A stretch of 64,000 bases of DNA from CAVRJC01 sp963721435 (GCA_963721435.1 CAVRJC010000006.1:124001-188000), one strand, 5' to 3'; counted from the first letter of the stretch, positions 1 through 8,514 are shown. Numbers and translations are program-made. Notes: generated by a model not told the origin, from the sequence alone.

Positions 1-354
1 ACCGCGACCGAGGTCCTGCGAGTGGGCCGTGGCGTCTGCCAGGACTTCGTGCACGTCGGGCTGGCCGTGCTGCGGGCCGCCGGCATCCCCGGCCGCTACG
101 CGTCCGGCTACCTCTACCCCGACCAGGGCGGCGTCATCGGCGAGACCTACGAAGGCCAGAGCCACGCCTGGCTCGAGGCCTGGGCCGGCGACTGGTATCC
201 CCTCGACCCCACCAGCGGCTCCGCGGTCGCCGAACGCCACGTGCTCGTCGCACGCGGCCGTGACTACACCGACGTCGCCCCACTGAAGGGCATCTACCAG
301 GGCGGCCCGAGCCACACCATGACCGTGACGGTCGAGATCACCCGCGTCGCCTGA
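1..354 (+). CDS. transglutaminase-like protease-fold protein, C-terminal part
   Basis: Only the 3' part lies in the window; the frame is open from base 1 to the TGA at 352-354. It has the transglutaminase/cysteine-protease core: a catalytic Cys in GRGVCQDFVH, a His in SHAWLEAW and an Asp in PLDPTSG, in the usual order and spacing. The end, with THTM-like beta segments, matches the C-terminus of bacterial transglutaminase-like proteins often found beside alpha-E and circularly permuted ATP-grasp proteins; those partners would lie upstream, outside the window. The family role is amide hydrolysis or peptide crosslinking; the substrate cannot be told from sequence. Confidence 0.85.
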   Translation, partial: TATEVLRVGRGVCQDFVHVGLAVLRAAGIPGRYASGYLYPDQGGVIGETYEGQSHAWLEAWAGDWYPLDPTSGSAVAERHVLVARGRDYTDVAPLKGIYQGGPSHTMTVTVEITRVA

Positions 355-390
355 CCCGCGCTGCGCGCCGTCGACGCCCCCGGCTGCGCG

Positions 391-438
391 ATTCATTGTC
401 GCGGAGACGACAATTATCGTCGCCTGGGTGACAATGAA
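391..438. promoter_or_regulatory. nested inverted repeats with GACAAT half-sites, possible operator
   Basis: TTCATTGTC (392-400) is the exact inverse complement of GACAATGAA (430-438). Inside it, ATTGTCG (395-401) pairs with CGACAAT (408-414) across 6 bases, and GACGA (406-410) pairs with TCGTC (417-421). The half-site GACAAT therefore occurs three times in 48 bases, in an AT-richer patch than its surroundings. This looks like a multi-site operator or a small structured element; the regulator is unknown. Confidence 0.4.
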
Positions 439-785
439 ATCCCGAGGGACGCCGTCTACCACCAACTCCGCGCCGACACGCTCCAGCTGAAGACGGGCCC
501 GGGAAGGCAACCAGGGGACGACTGTTCCATCCAGCGTGGCCGGCCGCCCGTCGAGCGCCGGCATCGCGCGCGAACAACCACTTTGCACCGACAGGTCCGC
601 ACGGGAGCGATCTGCGCACCCGAGGCAAACCGCAGGCATCCGGCGTCCGTCGATGGCGAACGAACTCCGGGCGCCCGGGCCCGCGACCAGCCTGTTCATG
701 TGGCTGTGCATACTCCGGGGCGTGATCGGTGCTCACAAGAGAGCATGCTTCGGGCGTCGATCGCGCACGAACCACGTCGCACCCG

Positions 786-791
786 TAGCAT
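786..791 (+). promoter_or_regulatory. -10 box TAGCAT, leaderless-type
   Basis: TAGCAT lies 6 bases before the ATG at 798 and there is no ribosome binding site, as expected for a leaderless transcript. Confidence 0.4.
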
Positions 792-797
792 CGGACG

Positions 798-944
798 ATG
801 GCTGTCGCCGTGGTGATCGTGGTGGTGCTGGTGGTGGCGATCGGAGGCTGGAGCGCGTTCCGGTACTACGGGCCGCGCCTCAAGCGATCGGAGCAGCTCG
901 CCGAGCAGGCCAGCGAAGCGGCGACGAAGCCTGAGCCCGAGTAG
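798..944 (+). CDS. small single-pass membrane protein (48 aa)
   Basis: A 48-residue frame begins at ATG 798 and ends at TAG 942-944. Residues 2-15 are almost all Val/Ile/Leu/Ala and form one membrane segment. A short basic stretch (FRYYGPRLKRSEQ) and an acidic/Ala-rich tail follow. The organisation suggests an N-terminal anchor with a short cytoplasmic helix. A -10-like box sits 6 bases upstream. Its stop is one base from the stop of the convergent VOC gene. No family is recognised; the clean hydrophobic start and promoter placement argue that it is a real gene. Confidence 0.5.
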   Translation: MAVAVVIVVVLVVAIGGWSAFRYYGPRLKRSEQLAEQASEAATKPEPE

Positions 945-945
945 C

Positions 946-1443
946 TCACTCGTCGACGGTGAGGAACTTGCGGGTCTCTTCGTAGCCGTGCGAGTTGATC
1001 TCGATGACGTTGCCGAAGGGGTCGGCGCAGTAGGCCGCCGCGTAGTCGTTGCCCGGGATCTGACGCCACACCGAGCCCGACCTGCCGCCGCTCTCGGCAA
1101 TGCGCGCGGCGAGCCCTTCGGGATCCGGGTCGGTGACGCACATGTGGAAGAAGCCGTGCTCCCAGAACGCCTCGGGATCGGCCGGCGGGTGATTGTGCGG
1201 ATCGAGGTACTCGAACAGCTGCAGCCCGACGCCGTTGCCGCTGATCATGTGCGCCATGCGGAACCGCTTCGTGCGCGGGCCCATCATCTCCTCGAGCGCG
1301 GCGCCGAGTTGCGGGTCGGCGGTGTCCATCTCGGCGGGAGGTGTGACGAGGCGGAACCCGAGCACCGAGCCGTACCACTCGATCGCGGCGTCGATGTCGG
1401 GAACGCTGAGCCCGACGTGATTGATCGCGCAGCCGTCGCTCAT
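946..1443 (-). CDS. VOC/glyoxalase-fold protein
   Basis: A 165-residue protein with two VOC (vicinal oxygen chelate) modules. The N-terminal one begins INHVGLSVPDIDAAIEWYGSVLGFR, with a metal-ligand-type His. The second carries FFHMCVTDPDPEGLA and ends DPFGNVIEINSHGYEE, giving a second His and a Glu. These positions suit a divalent-metal enzyme such as a lyase, isomerase or dioxygenase; the substrate is not predictable. The start at 1443 is chosen because the VOC fold begins right after MSDG. The gene lies 11 bases downstream of glpX on the same strand and is probably co-transcribed with it. Confidence 0.8.
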   Translation of the reverse strand: MSDGCAINHVGLSVPDIDAAIEWYGSVLGFRLVTPPAEMDTADPQLGAALEEMMGPRTKRFRMAHMISGNGVGLQLFEYLDPHNHPPADPEAFWEHGFFHMCVTDPDPEGLAARIAESGGRSGSVWRQIPGNDYAAAYCADPFGNVIEINSHGYEETRKFLTVDE

Positions 1444-1454
1444 CGGGTGAGCGG

Positions 1455-2450
1455 TCAGTCGAACTTCACGGCCGAGTACCGCATCAGCTTCTGCCACTTG
1501 TGGGTCGCGTCGATGGTGCGGATGGTGCCCGACTTCGACCGCATCACGATCGACTGCGTGCTCGCGCCGTCGCCCCAGTAGCGCACGCCGGTGAGGAGCT
1601 CGCCGTCGGTGACGCCGGTGGCGGCGAAGAACACGTCCTCACCCCACACGAGGTCGTCGGTCTCGAGCACCCGGTCGAGGTCGTAGCCCGCGTCGAGCGC
1701 GGCGCGGCGCTCTTCGTCGTTGCGGGGCCACAGGCGGCCCTGCATCGCGCCGCCGATCGCCTTGAGTGCGCAGGCGGCGATCACGCCCTCGGGCGTGCCG
1801 CCGATGCCGAACAGGATGTTGGCCTCGCTCTGGGGCCACGCGGCGGAGATCACGCCGGCGACGTCGCCGTCCTGGATCAGGCGGATGCGGGCACCGGCCT
1901 CGCGGCACTCGCGGATGATGTCGTCGTGGCGCGGGCGGTCGAGGATCACGGCGGTGATGTCGTCGACGTCTTCGCCGAGCGCCTTCGCCACCGCCTCGAG
2001 GTTCGCCTTGATCGGCGCGTTGATGTCGATGGCGTCGGCGGCCTCGGGCCCGACCGCGATCTTGTCCATGTAGAAGCACGGGCCGGGGTCGAACATCGTG
2101 CCGCGCTCGGCGACTCCGATGACCGAGATCGCGTTGTGGCGACCGAGGGCGGTGAGCGTGGTGCCTTCGAGCGGGTCGACCGCGATGTCGACCTGCGGCA
2201 CCGAGCCGTTGCCCACCTGCTCGCCGTTGAAGAGCATCGGCGCTTCGTCCTTCTCGCCTTCGCCGATGACGACGATGCCGTCCATCGAGACGGTGTTGAG
2301 CACGAGGCGCATGGCGTCGACGGCCGCGCCGTCGGCCGCGTTCTTGTCGCCGCGGCCCATCCAGCGGCCGGCGGCCAGCGCGGCGGCTTCGGTGCCCCGC
2401 ACGAGCTCCATGGCCAGGTTGCGGTCGGGTGCCTGGGGAAGAGTGTCCAT
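1455..2450 (-). CDS. glpX: class II fructose-1,6-bisphosphatase
   Basis: GlpX hydrolyses fructose-1,6-bisphosphate to fructose-6-phosphate in gluconeogenesis. The 331-residue product has the family's usual length and motifs: GRGDKNAADGAAVDAMR near the N-terminus, the metal-binding GEGEKDEAPML, DPLEGT in the phosphatase core, and GIGGTPEGVIAACALKAIGG. Mycobacterial and most actinobacterial FBPases are of this class. The start is the first Met, at 2450; a -10 box TAGCCT lies 8 bases before it with no ribosome binding site. The VOC gene follows on the same strand. Confidence 0.96.
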   Translation of the reverse strand: MDTLPQAPDRNLAMELVRGTEAAALAAGRWMGRGDKNAADGAAVDAMRLVLNTVSMDGIVVIGEGEKDEAPMLFNGEQVGNGSVPQVDIAVDPLEGTTLTALGRHNAISVIGVAERGTMFDPGPCFYMDKIAVGPEAADAIDINAPIKANLEAVAKALGEDVDDITAVILDRPRHDDIIRECREAGARIRLIQDGDVAGVISAAWPQSEANILFGIGGTPEGVIAACALKAIGGAMQGRLWPRNDEERRAALDAGYDLDRVLETDDLVWGEDVFFAATGVTDGELLTGVRYWGDGASTQSIVMRSKSGTIRTIDATHKWQKLMRYSAVKFD

Positions 2451-2458
2451 GGCAGGGG

Positions 2459-2464
2459 AGGCTA
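2459..2464 (-). promoter_or_regulatory. -10 box TAGCCT before glpX
   Basis: On the minus strand TAGCCT is followed by 8 bases and then the glpX ATG. No Shine-Dalgarno sequence is present, so the transcript is probably leaderless. Confidence 0.4.
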
Positions 2465-2486
2465 CCGGGCCTGCAAGACTCGACGC

Positions 2487-3108
2487 GTGGACCAGACGCT
2501 GCTCCAGGCAGCCCGCGCGGCCGAGGGTTTCATGCCCGACGACGAAGGCCTGGCGCTCCACGCCGCCGGCCTCGCAGCCGCGCCGTTCGGCCCGTTGCTC
2601 GAGATCGGGACGTACTGCGGAAAGTCCGCGATCTACCTGGGCGCGGCGGCGCGCGAGAGCGGCACGGTCGTGTTCACCGTCGACCACCACCGTGGCTCGG
2701 AGGAGAACCAGGCGGGGTGGGAGCACCACGACGAGCGGCTGGTCGACCCCCGCACCGGGCGCATGGACACGCTGCCGTGGTTCCGGCGCACCATCGAGGA
2801 CGCCGGGCTCGAAGACGCCGTGGTCGCGGTGATCGGTACCTCGCCGACCGTGGCCCGGCACTGGGCGACGCCCCTCGGCTTGGTGTTCATCGACGGCGGT
2901 CACGCGTTCGACGTCGCCCTCGCCGACTACGAGGGCTGGTCACGTCACGTCGTCAGTGGTGGCCTGCTCGTGTTCCACGACGTGTTCGAAGACCCGGCCG
3001 ACGGTGGTCAGGCGCCCGTACGAGGTGTGGCGGCGCGCGGTCGTGTCGGGTGACTTCGTGCCCGCGTCGACGACCGGCAGCCTGCGCGTCCTCCGCCGCG
3101 TTTCCTGA
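2487..3108 (+). CDS. class I SAM-dependent methyltransferase (O-methyltransferase-like), one frameshift
   Basis: Begins at GTG 2487. The SAM-binding motif I is LLEIGTYCGKSAIYLGAA, and VFIDGGHAFDVALADYEGW followed by GGLLVFHDVF matches the Methyltransf_24/caffeoyl-CoA O-methyltransferase-like fold. After GGQAP the frame breaks: an extra G at about 3018 (GCCCGTAC) takes the reading to a stop at 3053, while the next frame continues YEVWRRAVVSG to the TGA at 3106-3108. Read across the indel, the product is about 206 aa, normal for the family. The methyl acceptor is unknown. It is divergent from glpX and convergent with the next gene. Confidence 0.8.
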
Positions 3109-3109
3109 C

Positions 3110-3163
3110 CGTTCTTGGCGTCGTTCCGGGTACCTCTGAGGGACCGCACCGACGCCAAGAACG
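3110..3163. terminator. 14-bp perfect inverted repeat between convergent genes
   Basis: CGTTCTTGGCGTCG (3110-3123) and its exact inverse complement (3150-3163) flank a 26-base loop. The element starts right after the methyltransferase stop (3108) and ends 11 bases before the stop of the minus-strand gene at 3174. That is the expected place for a bidirectional terminator; there is no long T tract. Confidence 0.65.
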
Positions 3164-3173
3164 TGAAGGGGGT

Positions 3174-4283
3174 TCAGGAGGACGGGCGGCGGGCGGCGCG
3201 CTCGTGTTCGATCTCGACGCCGGCGGCGAGCAGGGCCTCGGCGCTGAGACCGTCGGGCAGCCGTTCACCCCGGAAGAGCCCGGCGGTGGGACCGGTGCCC
3301 GCGAGCGCATTCGCCGCGAGCACGACCGCCGCCGAGTTCCAGCTCGGCTGCTCGGCAGGGTAGAGCTCGCCGTCGCCCTCACCGTGGAAGACGTCCGCGT
3401 CGAAGTTGGCACCGGTCCAGTACCCGCCGCCCTCGGCGCGCAGGAACTGCACGGACGCGAAGAGCTGCCGGGCCTGGTCGTCGACGCCGAGCGCGTCGAG
3501 CGCCATCACCAGCTCACAGGTCTCCGCCGCGGTGATCCACGGACGGTCGGACACGCACCGCACGCCGCGGCCGTCGACCGCGAACGTCGGCCAGCGTGAC
3601 GCGATACGCGCGTGCGCGGGATACCCGCGCAGCACGCCCCCGAGGATGGGGTAGTACCAGTCCATCGCCCAACGTTCTTTGTCGAGGAACACATCAGGCC
3701 GGTGGGCGATGGCGATCGCGAGAGCGCTGAGCGAGATCTCCCAGTCGGGACGCTCGTGACCCAGACGCTCGGCGATTGCGATCGCGCACCGCAGACTGAG
3801 GTGGATGCTCGACGAGCCGGTGAGGAGCGCGCCGTCGTCGGGATCGTCGGCGCGCCACGCGATCTCACCCGTCTCGCGCTGGTGGTCGAGGGCAAAGTCG
3901 ATCGCGGCTTCGACCGTCGGCCACTGAAGGCGCAGGTACGCGGTGTCACCGGTGGTCAGGTGGTGGTGCCACACTCCGGTCGCGATGTAACAGGTGACGT
4001 TGGTGTCGCGTGTCGCGTCCTCGACGGTGTCGCCGAGGTAGTACGCGTGCCATCCGCCGTCGGGCCGTTGCCGGCGCGCGAGCCAGTCGTAGGCCGCGCG
4101 CGCGGCGTCGTGCCGGCCACCGACGTCGAGGGCCATCGCCGCCTCGACGAGGTTCCACGGATCGGTGTGCGCGCCGGGCGTCCACGGGATGTTGCCGTCG
4201 GGAAGCTGGGTCGCCGCGATCGCGTCGACGGTCGCCGCGAGCTGACCCGCGCTGATGATTCCTGCGACGGCCGGCAGCTCCAT
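3174..4283 (-). CDS. alpha/alpha-toroid (prenyltransferase/terpene-cyclase-like repeat) protein
   Basis: A soluble 369-residue protein of repeated helical hairpins with QW-like sequences: TQLPDGNIPWTPG, RRQRPDGGWHAYYLGD and EGGGYWTGANFDADVFHGEGD. This pattern is typical of the alpha/alpha6 toroid shared by prenyltransferases, terpene cyclases and some glycosidases. Actinobacterial relatives are usually called prenyltransferases, but no terpene cyclase DxDD motif is visible, so the activity is open. The ATG at 4283 overlaps the upstream methyltransferase stop as TGATG, indicating translational coupling. It is the last gene of a methyltransferase/GT4 operon and is likely to act on the same glycan or glycolipid. 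Confidence 0.7.
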   Translation of the reverse strand: MELPAVAGIISAGQLAATVDAIAATQLPDGNIPWTPGAHTDPWNLVEAAMALDVGGRHDAARAAYDWLARRQRPDGGWHAYYLGDTVEDATRDTNVTCYIATGVWHHHLTTGDTAYLRLQWPTVEAAIDFALDHQRETGEIAWRADDPDDGALLTGSSSIHLSLRCAIAIAERLGHERPDWEISLSALAIAIAHRPDVFLDKERWAMDWYYPILGGVLRGYPAHARIASRWPTFAVDGRGVRCVSDRPWITAAETCELVMALDALGVDDQARQLFASVQFLRAEGGGYWTGANFDADVFHGEGDGELYPAEQPSWNSAAVVLAANALAGTGPTAGLFRGERLPDGLSAEALLAAGVEIEHERAARRPSS

Positions 4284-4999
4284 CACGCGAGGGATTTCTC
4301 CGTGTAGACCACGAGGCTCTTGCCGAGCACCGGGTTGAGCGCGCGGTCGACCGAGCCGACCCACTCGGGCTGTTGGACGATCTGCCACTCGAGGAACTCG
4401 CGGTACTTGCGCACCGGCCACGCGCCGTCGTTGCTCACGCCGACCGCGCACTTCACCCACCAGTACGGCGAGTGCAACGCGTGGGCGCGGTGCGCGCCAC
4501 GGAGCGCGACCCCGCCGCGCGCGAGCTTGGTCTCGAGGTCGCGCTGGCGGTAGATGCGGATGTGACCGCCGGGCGTGTCGTGGTAGTTGGTGTCGAGCGC
4601 CCAGCACAGCCGCTCGGGCATCTCCGAGGGCACCGTGACCGCCAGCCGGCCGCCGGGGCGCAGCACCCGCACCAGCTCGGCGATCGCGAGCTCGTCGGCC
4701 CAGATGTGCTCGAGCACCTCCGACGCGATGATGCGGTCGAACGCGCCGTCGGGGAAGGGGAGCGCGAGCGCGTCGCCGTTCACGACACCACCGGTGACGT
4801 CCGGCGGGATCTCACCGACGTCGCGCATCGCCCCCATCACGCCGCGCACCGCGCGCAGCTCGTCGAACGCGTAGTCGAGCGCGATGACGGTTGCGCCGCG
4901 ACGCAGGGCTTCGAACGCGTGCCGTCCACCACCGCACCCGAGATCGAGGATCCGGTGCCCCGGCTGTAGATCGAAGCGCTCGAAGTCGACGGTCAGCAT
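4283..4999 (-). CDS. class I SAM-dependent methyltransferase
   Basis: A 238-residue methyltransferase with motif I RILDLGCGGGRHAFEALRRG, acidic motif II (VIALDYAFDEL), a GDALALPFPDGAFDRIIASEVLEHIW segment and a post-motif III LRPGGRLAVTVPSE, the UbiE/Methyltransf_11 arrangement. Start 4999 is chosen because the ATG overlaps the GT4 stop codon (ATGCTGA), and the GT4 frame continues up to it. Its stop overlaps the start of the toroid protein. The coupling to a glycosyltransferase suggests sugar or lipid O-methylation; the acceptor is not known. Confidence 0.88.
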   Translation of the reverse strand: MLTVDFERFDLQPGHRILDLGCGGGRHAFEALRRGATVIALDYAFDELRAVRGVMGAMRDVGEIPPDVTGGVVNGDALALPFPDGAFDRIIASEVLEHIWADELAIAELVRVLRPGGRLAVTVPSEMPERLCWALDTNYHDTPGGHIRIYRQRDLETKLARGGVALRGAHRAHALHSPYWWVKCAVGVSNDGAWPVRKYREFLEWQIVQQPEWVGSVDRALNPVLGKSLVVYTEKSLA

Positions 5000-6258
5000 G
5001 CGGCCGCCCGCTCCTCGAGCATCGCGTAGTAGTTCTCGACCGTGCCCACCGCGCACGCGCGCCACGTGAACTTGTCGAGCGCGCGGGCGCGTCCGGCGGC
5101 GCCGACGCGCGCACGGAGATCGGCATCACCGAGTGCGCGCAGGATCGACGTGGCCAACGCGTCGGGGTCGCCCGGAGGCACGAGGAGCCCGGTTTCGCCG
5201 TCGGTCCCGACGACCTCCGGCACCGCACCGCCGGTCGTCGCGACGAGCGGCACGCCGCACGCCATCGCCTCGACCGCGGGGAGCGAGAAGCCCTCGTAGA
5301 GCGACGGCACGACCGCGACTTCTGCCTCCGCGTAGAGCTCGACGATGCGCTCGGTGGTCACACCCGACACGAAGCGCACCGCGTCCTGGAGTCCGAGCCG
5401 CTCGATGAGCGCGGGAATGGTGCTCTTGTCCTTGGGCTTGCCGATGCACACCAGCTCGGCGTCGTCGCGTTCGGTGCGCACCTTGGCGAGTGCCTCGAGC
5501 AGCGGTGCAAGGCCCTTCATGGGCACGTCGGAGCTCGTGGTGGTCATGAGCCGCCCCGGTACGCGCGCGATCTCGGGCATCGGCTTGAAGATCTCGGGGT
5601 CGACGCCGACAGGGACGACGTGCAGGCGGTCGAGCGCGACGCCCATCTGCGCCGAGATGTCGCGCTTGCTCGACTCCGACACGGTGACGACGCGGGGCAT
5701 CGCGCGCGCGACCTTCATCTGCATGTCGAGGAACCCGTACCACCGTCGGAGCGTGAAGCGCCGGTACGCGTTCTTGGCGTGCGCGAGGTCGAGGTCGCGG
5801 TCGACGGTGATCGGGTGATGCAACGTCTCGAGGATCGGCCAGCCGTCCTTCATCATCCCGAGCAGGCCGGTGCCGAGGCACTGGTTGTCGTGCACGATGT
5901 CGAAGTCGGCCCGCCGATCCTTCAGCAGCCGCCGGGCGCGGAGGGAGAAGGTGTACGGCTCGGGGAAACCGGCGCCGCACATGATCCCGAACTCCTGGAC
6001 GTCGATGCGGGTCTTGAACTCGTTCGGCCACGGCACCCGAAACGGGTTGTCGGGCATGTAGAGGTCGAGGCTCGGCACCTTGGTGAGCTGCGACGGGTCG
6101 TCGAGCTCCGGGTAGGGCTGGCCGGAGAACACGGTGATCTCGTGCCCGAGATCGCTGAGCTCCCTTGCCAGATAACGGGTGTAGACGCCCTGGCCACCGC
6201 AGTGCGGGTTCCCCCGGTAGACGAGCCACGCAATGCGAAGAGTCTCGGGAGACGGCAT
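4993..6258 (-). CDS. GT4-family glycosyltransferase
   Basis: A retaining GT-B glycosyltransferase of 421 aa. The N-terminal Rossmann half starts RIAWLVYRGNPHCGGQGVYT with the donor-loop GGQG. The C-terminal half has VVPVGVDPEIFKP and the E-x7-E signature in VVPSLYEGFSLPAVEAMACG. It probably transfers a sugar from a nucleotide donor to a lipid or polysaccharide acceptor in the cytoplasm. It is the second gene of a minus-strand run, 42 bases downstream of an acyltransferase-like gene, and overlaps the methyltransferase that follows. No indel is needed to read it. Confidence 0.9.
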   Translation of the reverse strand: MPSPETLRIAWLVYRGNPHCGGQGVYTRYLARELSDLGHEITVFSGQPYPELDDPSQLTKVPSLDLYMPDNPFRVPWPNEFKTRIDVQEFGIMCGAGFPEPYTFSLRARRLLKDRRADFDIVHDNQCLGTGLLGMMKDGWPILETLHHPITVDRDLDLAHAKNAYRRFTLRRWYGFLDMQMKVARAMPRVVTVSESSKRDISAQMGVALDRLHVVPVGVDPEIFKPMPEIARVPGRLMTTTSSDVPMKGLAPLLEALAKVRTERDDAELVCIGKPKDKSTIPALIERLGLQDAVRFVSGVTTERIVELYAEAEVAVVPSLYEGFSLPAVEAMACGVPLVATTGGAVPEVVGTDGETGLLVPPGDPDALATSILRALGDADLRARVGAAGRARALDKFTWRACAVGTVENYYAMLEERAAAC

Positions 6259-6300
6259 ACAGCAGTCTCGCAGACGTGCCCTGACCTGGTCGAATGCGCC

Positions 6301-7758
6301 TCAGTTGGGTCGGTTGCCGACCCGGTCGACCGCGTCGCGGCGGGCGACGTCGGTGCGCTGGCGGGCGGCGGCGCGCACGCACAGGATCCCGACGGCGGCG
6401 AGGCCGACGCCGATGCCCGGCGTCAGTGGGATGCCCGCGTAGATCGACACGTGCGAGAAGGGGAAGCCGTTCATCCCTGTCGCCGCGACGACGAGGAACC
6501 CGCACGCGCTGAGGAACGCCCCGAGGCACGCGAGCAGCGACCATGGCATGCCCCCGCGCCGCGGCACGCCGGCGCGCTCGAGCCACGGGACCGGCAGGTG
6601 CTCGAACGGCGCCGCGAACGCCACCAGGATCGCGGTGAGAAGGAGCGCGATGGCCAGGTGCAGCGGCGTGGCCCACCAGAAGTGCGCCCCACCGACGCCG
6701 CCCCGGTCGAGCCCGAGCTCGTGCTCGGCCACGGTGAGGAGCACGAGCGCGGTCAGGTGCCACAGGTAGATGGTCATCGCGACGGCGCCGACCGTGACGA
6801 CCCACCGCCACACACGCGGTGTGGCGCAGAGCACGCGCAGGGCCGGCCACGCGAGCCCCATCACTGCGACGAGCACCACGCTGTGGAGGGCGAGCACGAG
6901 CGTGGGTGGCGACATGTTGGAGACGCGCTCACCCGGCATGCCCACCATCGAGATCGGGTACGGGAGCTCGGTGACGACGACCAGCACGATGTTGACTGCC
7001 AGCGCACCGAGCGCAAGGAACGCGAGCGTTCGTCGATCGTGGTCGACCCGATCGCGCACGATCAGGCCGAGCGTCGCGGCCATGAACCACACCAGCACGA
7101 AGTTGACCGCGCCGAAGCCCGCCCACACGTGGAATCGCGCGAGATCGATGACGACGACCCCGATCAGCAACGCGAAGATCGCCGGGAGCCCGTGCCGCGC
7201 CAACCGGATCTCCCAGGGCGTTGCCGCGGTGATGAGGACGTAGACGCCGAGGAACCAGAGCAACTGCGTGGAGAGCTTGCCGAGCGGGCCCGCGGCGTCG
7301 GGGACGATCTCGGCGAGCGCGTACGCCAGCGGGATCACGATCGCGACGTAGAACACGACCGGGCGGACGAACCGGCGGACCCGGTGCCACAGCCACGATC
7401 GCCACGGCTCGCCGCGAGCGGTTGCCGACGTGATGGACATGCGGTTCGCGATCGCGCCCGCGGCGAAGAAGACCGGCATCACCTGGAGCGCCCACGTCGC
7501 GAGCTTCAGCTCGGGGATCTCCTGCAGGAGGTTGTCGACGCGTAACGAGGTGCCCCTCCACACGACGACGGCCATGAGCATGTGGCCCAGCACGACGATC
7601 ACCAGGCTCCCGGCGCGGAGCAGATCCACGACCCGATCCCGGCTTTCCGGAGTCTGGGCCGCGGCGGTTCGAGCCGAGCGCACGATCGCGACGCCGGGGA
7701 GCAGGTCGCGCCGGTTCCCAGCCACGTCGCCATGCTGGGCCGATCCCTCTGTGATCAC
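6301..7758 (-). CDS. acyltransferase-3 family integral membrane protein
   Basis: About 485 aa with roughly ten hydrophobic segments. The first carries RVVDLLRAGSLVIVVLGHM, the conserved start of acyltransferase-3 (OafA/NodX-type) proteins with the catalytic-type His in LGHM; PVFFAAGAI follows. Such enzymes O-acylate extracellular sugars. The C-terminal third is further membrane helices with no SGNH domain. The start is uncertain: GTG 7758 and GTG 7725 are both possible, and an extended frame runs further upstream without good sequence. The gene heads the GT4/methyltransferase/toroid run, which fits envelope glycan decoration. Confidence 0.75.
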   Translation of the reverse strand: MITEGSAQHGDVAGNRRDLLPGVAIVRSARTAAAQTPESRDRVVDLLRAGSLVIVVLGHMLMAVVVWRGTSLRVDNLLQEIPELKLATWALQVMPVFFAAGAIANRMSITSATARGEPWRSWLWHRVRRFVRPVVFYVAIVIPLAYALAEIVPDAAGPLGKLSTQLLWFLGVYVLITAATPWEIRLARHGLPAIFALLIGVVVIDLARFHVWAGFGAVNFVLVWFMAATLGLIVRDRVDHDRRTLAFLALGALAVNIVLVVVTELPYPISMVGMPGERVSNMSPPTLVLALHSVVLVAVMGLAWPALRVLCATPRVWRWVVTVGAVAMTIYLWHLTALVLLTVAEHELGLDRGGVGGAHFWWATPLHLAIALLLTAILVAFAAPFEHLPVPWLERAGVPRRGGMPWSLLACLGAFLSACGFLVVAATGMNGFPFSHVSIYAGIPLTPGIGVGLAAVGILCVRAAARQRTDVARRDAVDRVGNRPN

Positions 7759-7790
7759 AAGGGCCGAACGTCCCTCCCGCCGGTCGTCGG

Positions 7791-7796
7791 TACGCT
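7791..7796 (+). promoter_or_regulatory. -10 box TACGCT, leaderless-type
   Basis: TACGCT is followed by 6 bases and the ATG at 7803, with no ribosome binding site. Confidence 0.4.
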
Positions 7797-7802
7797 CACC
7801 GG

Positions 7803-8472
7803 ATGGCCGAAGGACTGGTGACCGACTACGCGTGGCAGGGGCCGAAGCGGGGGGCGGATCGGGCCGTCCTGCTGGCGCACGGTGCGGGGACCGACATGAC
7901 CGCCGCGTCATTGACCGTGGTCGCCGACGCACTGGCCGCCGCAGGGATCCCGTCGCTGCGCTTCAACTACCCGTACCGCAGCGCGGGCAAGCACGCGCCC
8001 GACCGGCCGAAGGTGCTCGAGGCCGCGACCCGGGAGGCGGCCGCGGAGCTGGCGCAGCGCGGCGAAGCTCCCACCCGAACGGCTGGTCCTCGGCGGGCGA
8101 TCGATGGGCGGTCGCTACTGCTCGATGGTCGTCGGTGCGGTCGACGATCCGGTGCCCGCGCTCGGGCTCCTGCTGCTCGGCTACCCGCTGCACGCGGCCG
8201 GCAAGCCGGAGCAGCAACGGGTCGAGCACTTCCCACGCCTGCACGTGCCGGTGCTGTTCGTGAGCGGCACGCGTGACTCGCTCGCGGGCAAGGACGAGCT
8301 CCTCGAGGCGGCGAAGGCGATCACGGCGAAGAAGAGCCAGGTGAAGTTTCACTGGCTCGACACCGCCGACCACGGGTACCGCCCGCTGAAGTCCAGCGGT
8401 CGCACGGTCGCCGACGTCAACGCCGAAGTGGCTGCAACCGCCGTGGATTGGGTGTCCGGTCTGGCCGCTTGA
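7803..8472 (+). CDS. alpha/beta hydrolase (dienelactone-hydrolase-like), one frameshift
   Basis: Small hydrolase of the KANL3/Tex30-like alpha/beta fold. The N-terminal half has AVLLAHGAGTDM (oxyanion region) and IPSLRFNYPYR. The nucleophile elbow GGRSMGGRYC gives the Ser, and LFVSGTRDSL and DTADHGYRP supply the acid and His. The halves lie in different frames: an extra G near 8061 (GCGCGGCGAAG) breaks the reading just before the nucleophile. Removing it gives AQRAKLPPERLVLGGRSMGG and a normal ~223-aa enzyme. The substrate is unknown. It is divergent from the acyltransferase gene. Confidence 0.82.
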
Positions 8473-8514
8473 AACATTGCGCACTTTGCGCCGTGGAGCG
8501 GTCACAATGGTGCG

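Larger units (their letters stand above)
355..797. other. 443-bp gene-free stretch
   Basis: No convincing coding frame is seen on either strand. The open frames here are Arg/Pro/Ala-rich, without family motifs. It holds a nested set of inverted repeats at 391-438 and, at its right end, a -10-like box for the small gene at 798. No tRNA-like cloverleaf was recognised. Confidence 0.5.

Noticed and set aside
338..775. 145-residue minus-strand frame in the 443-bp gap
   Set aside because: Arg/Pro-rich without motifs, no promoter or ribosome binding site, and it overlaps the inverted repeats.
4891..7545. 884-residue plus-strand open frame
   Set aside because: Antisense to the GT4 and acyltransferase genes; composition is Arg/Asp/His/Glu-rich with no fold signature.
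7749..7758. TGTGATCACA as a CRP site
   Set aside because: The halves touch with no 6-base spacer, so it does not fit the CRP core; it lies at the acyltransferase start.
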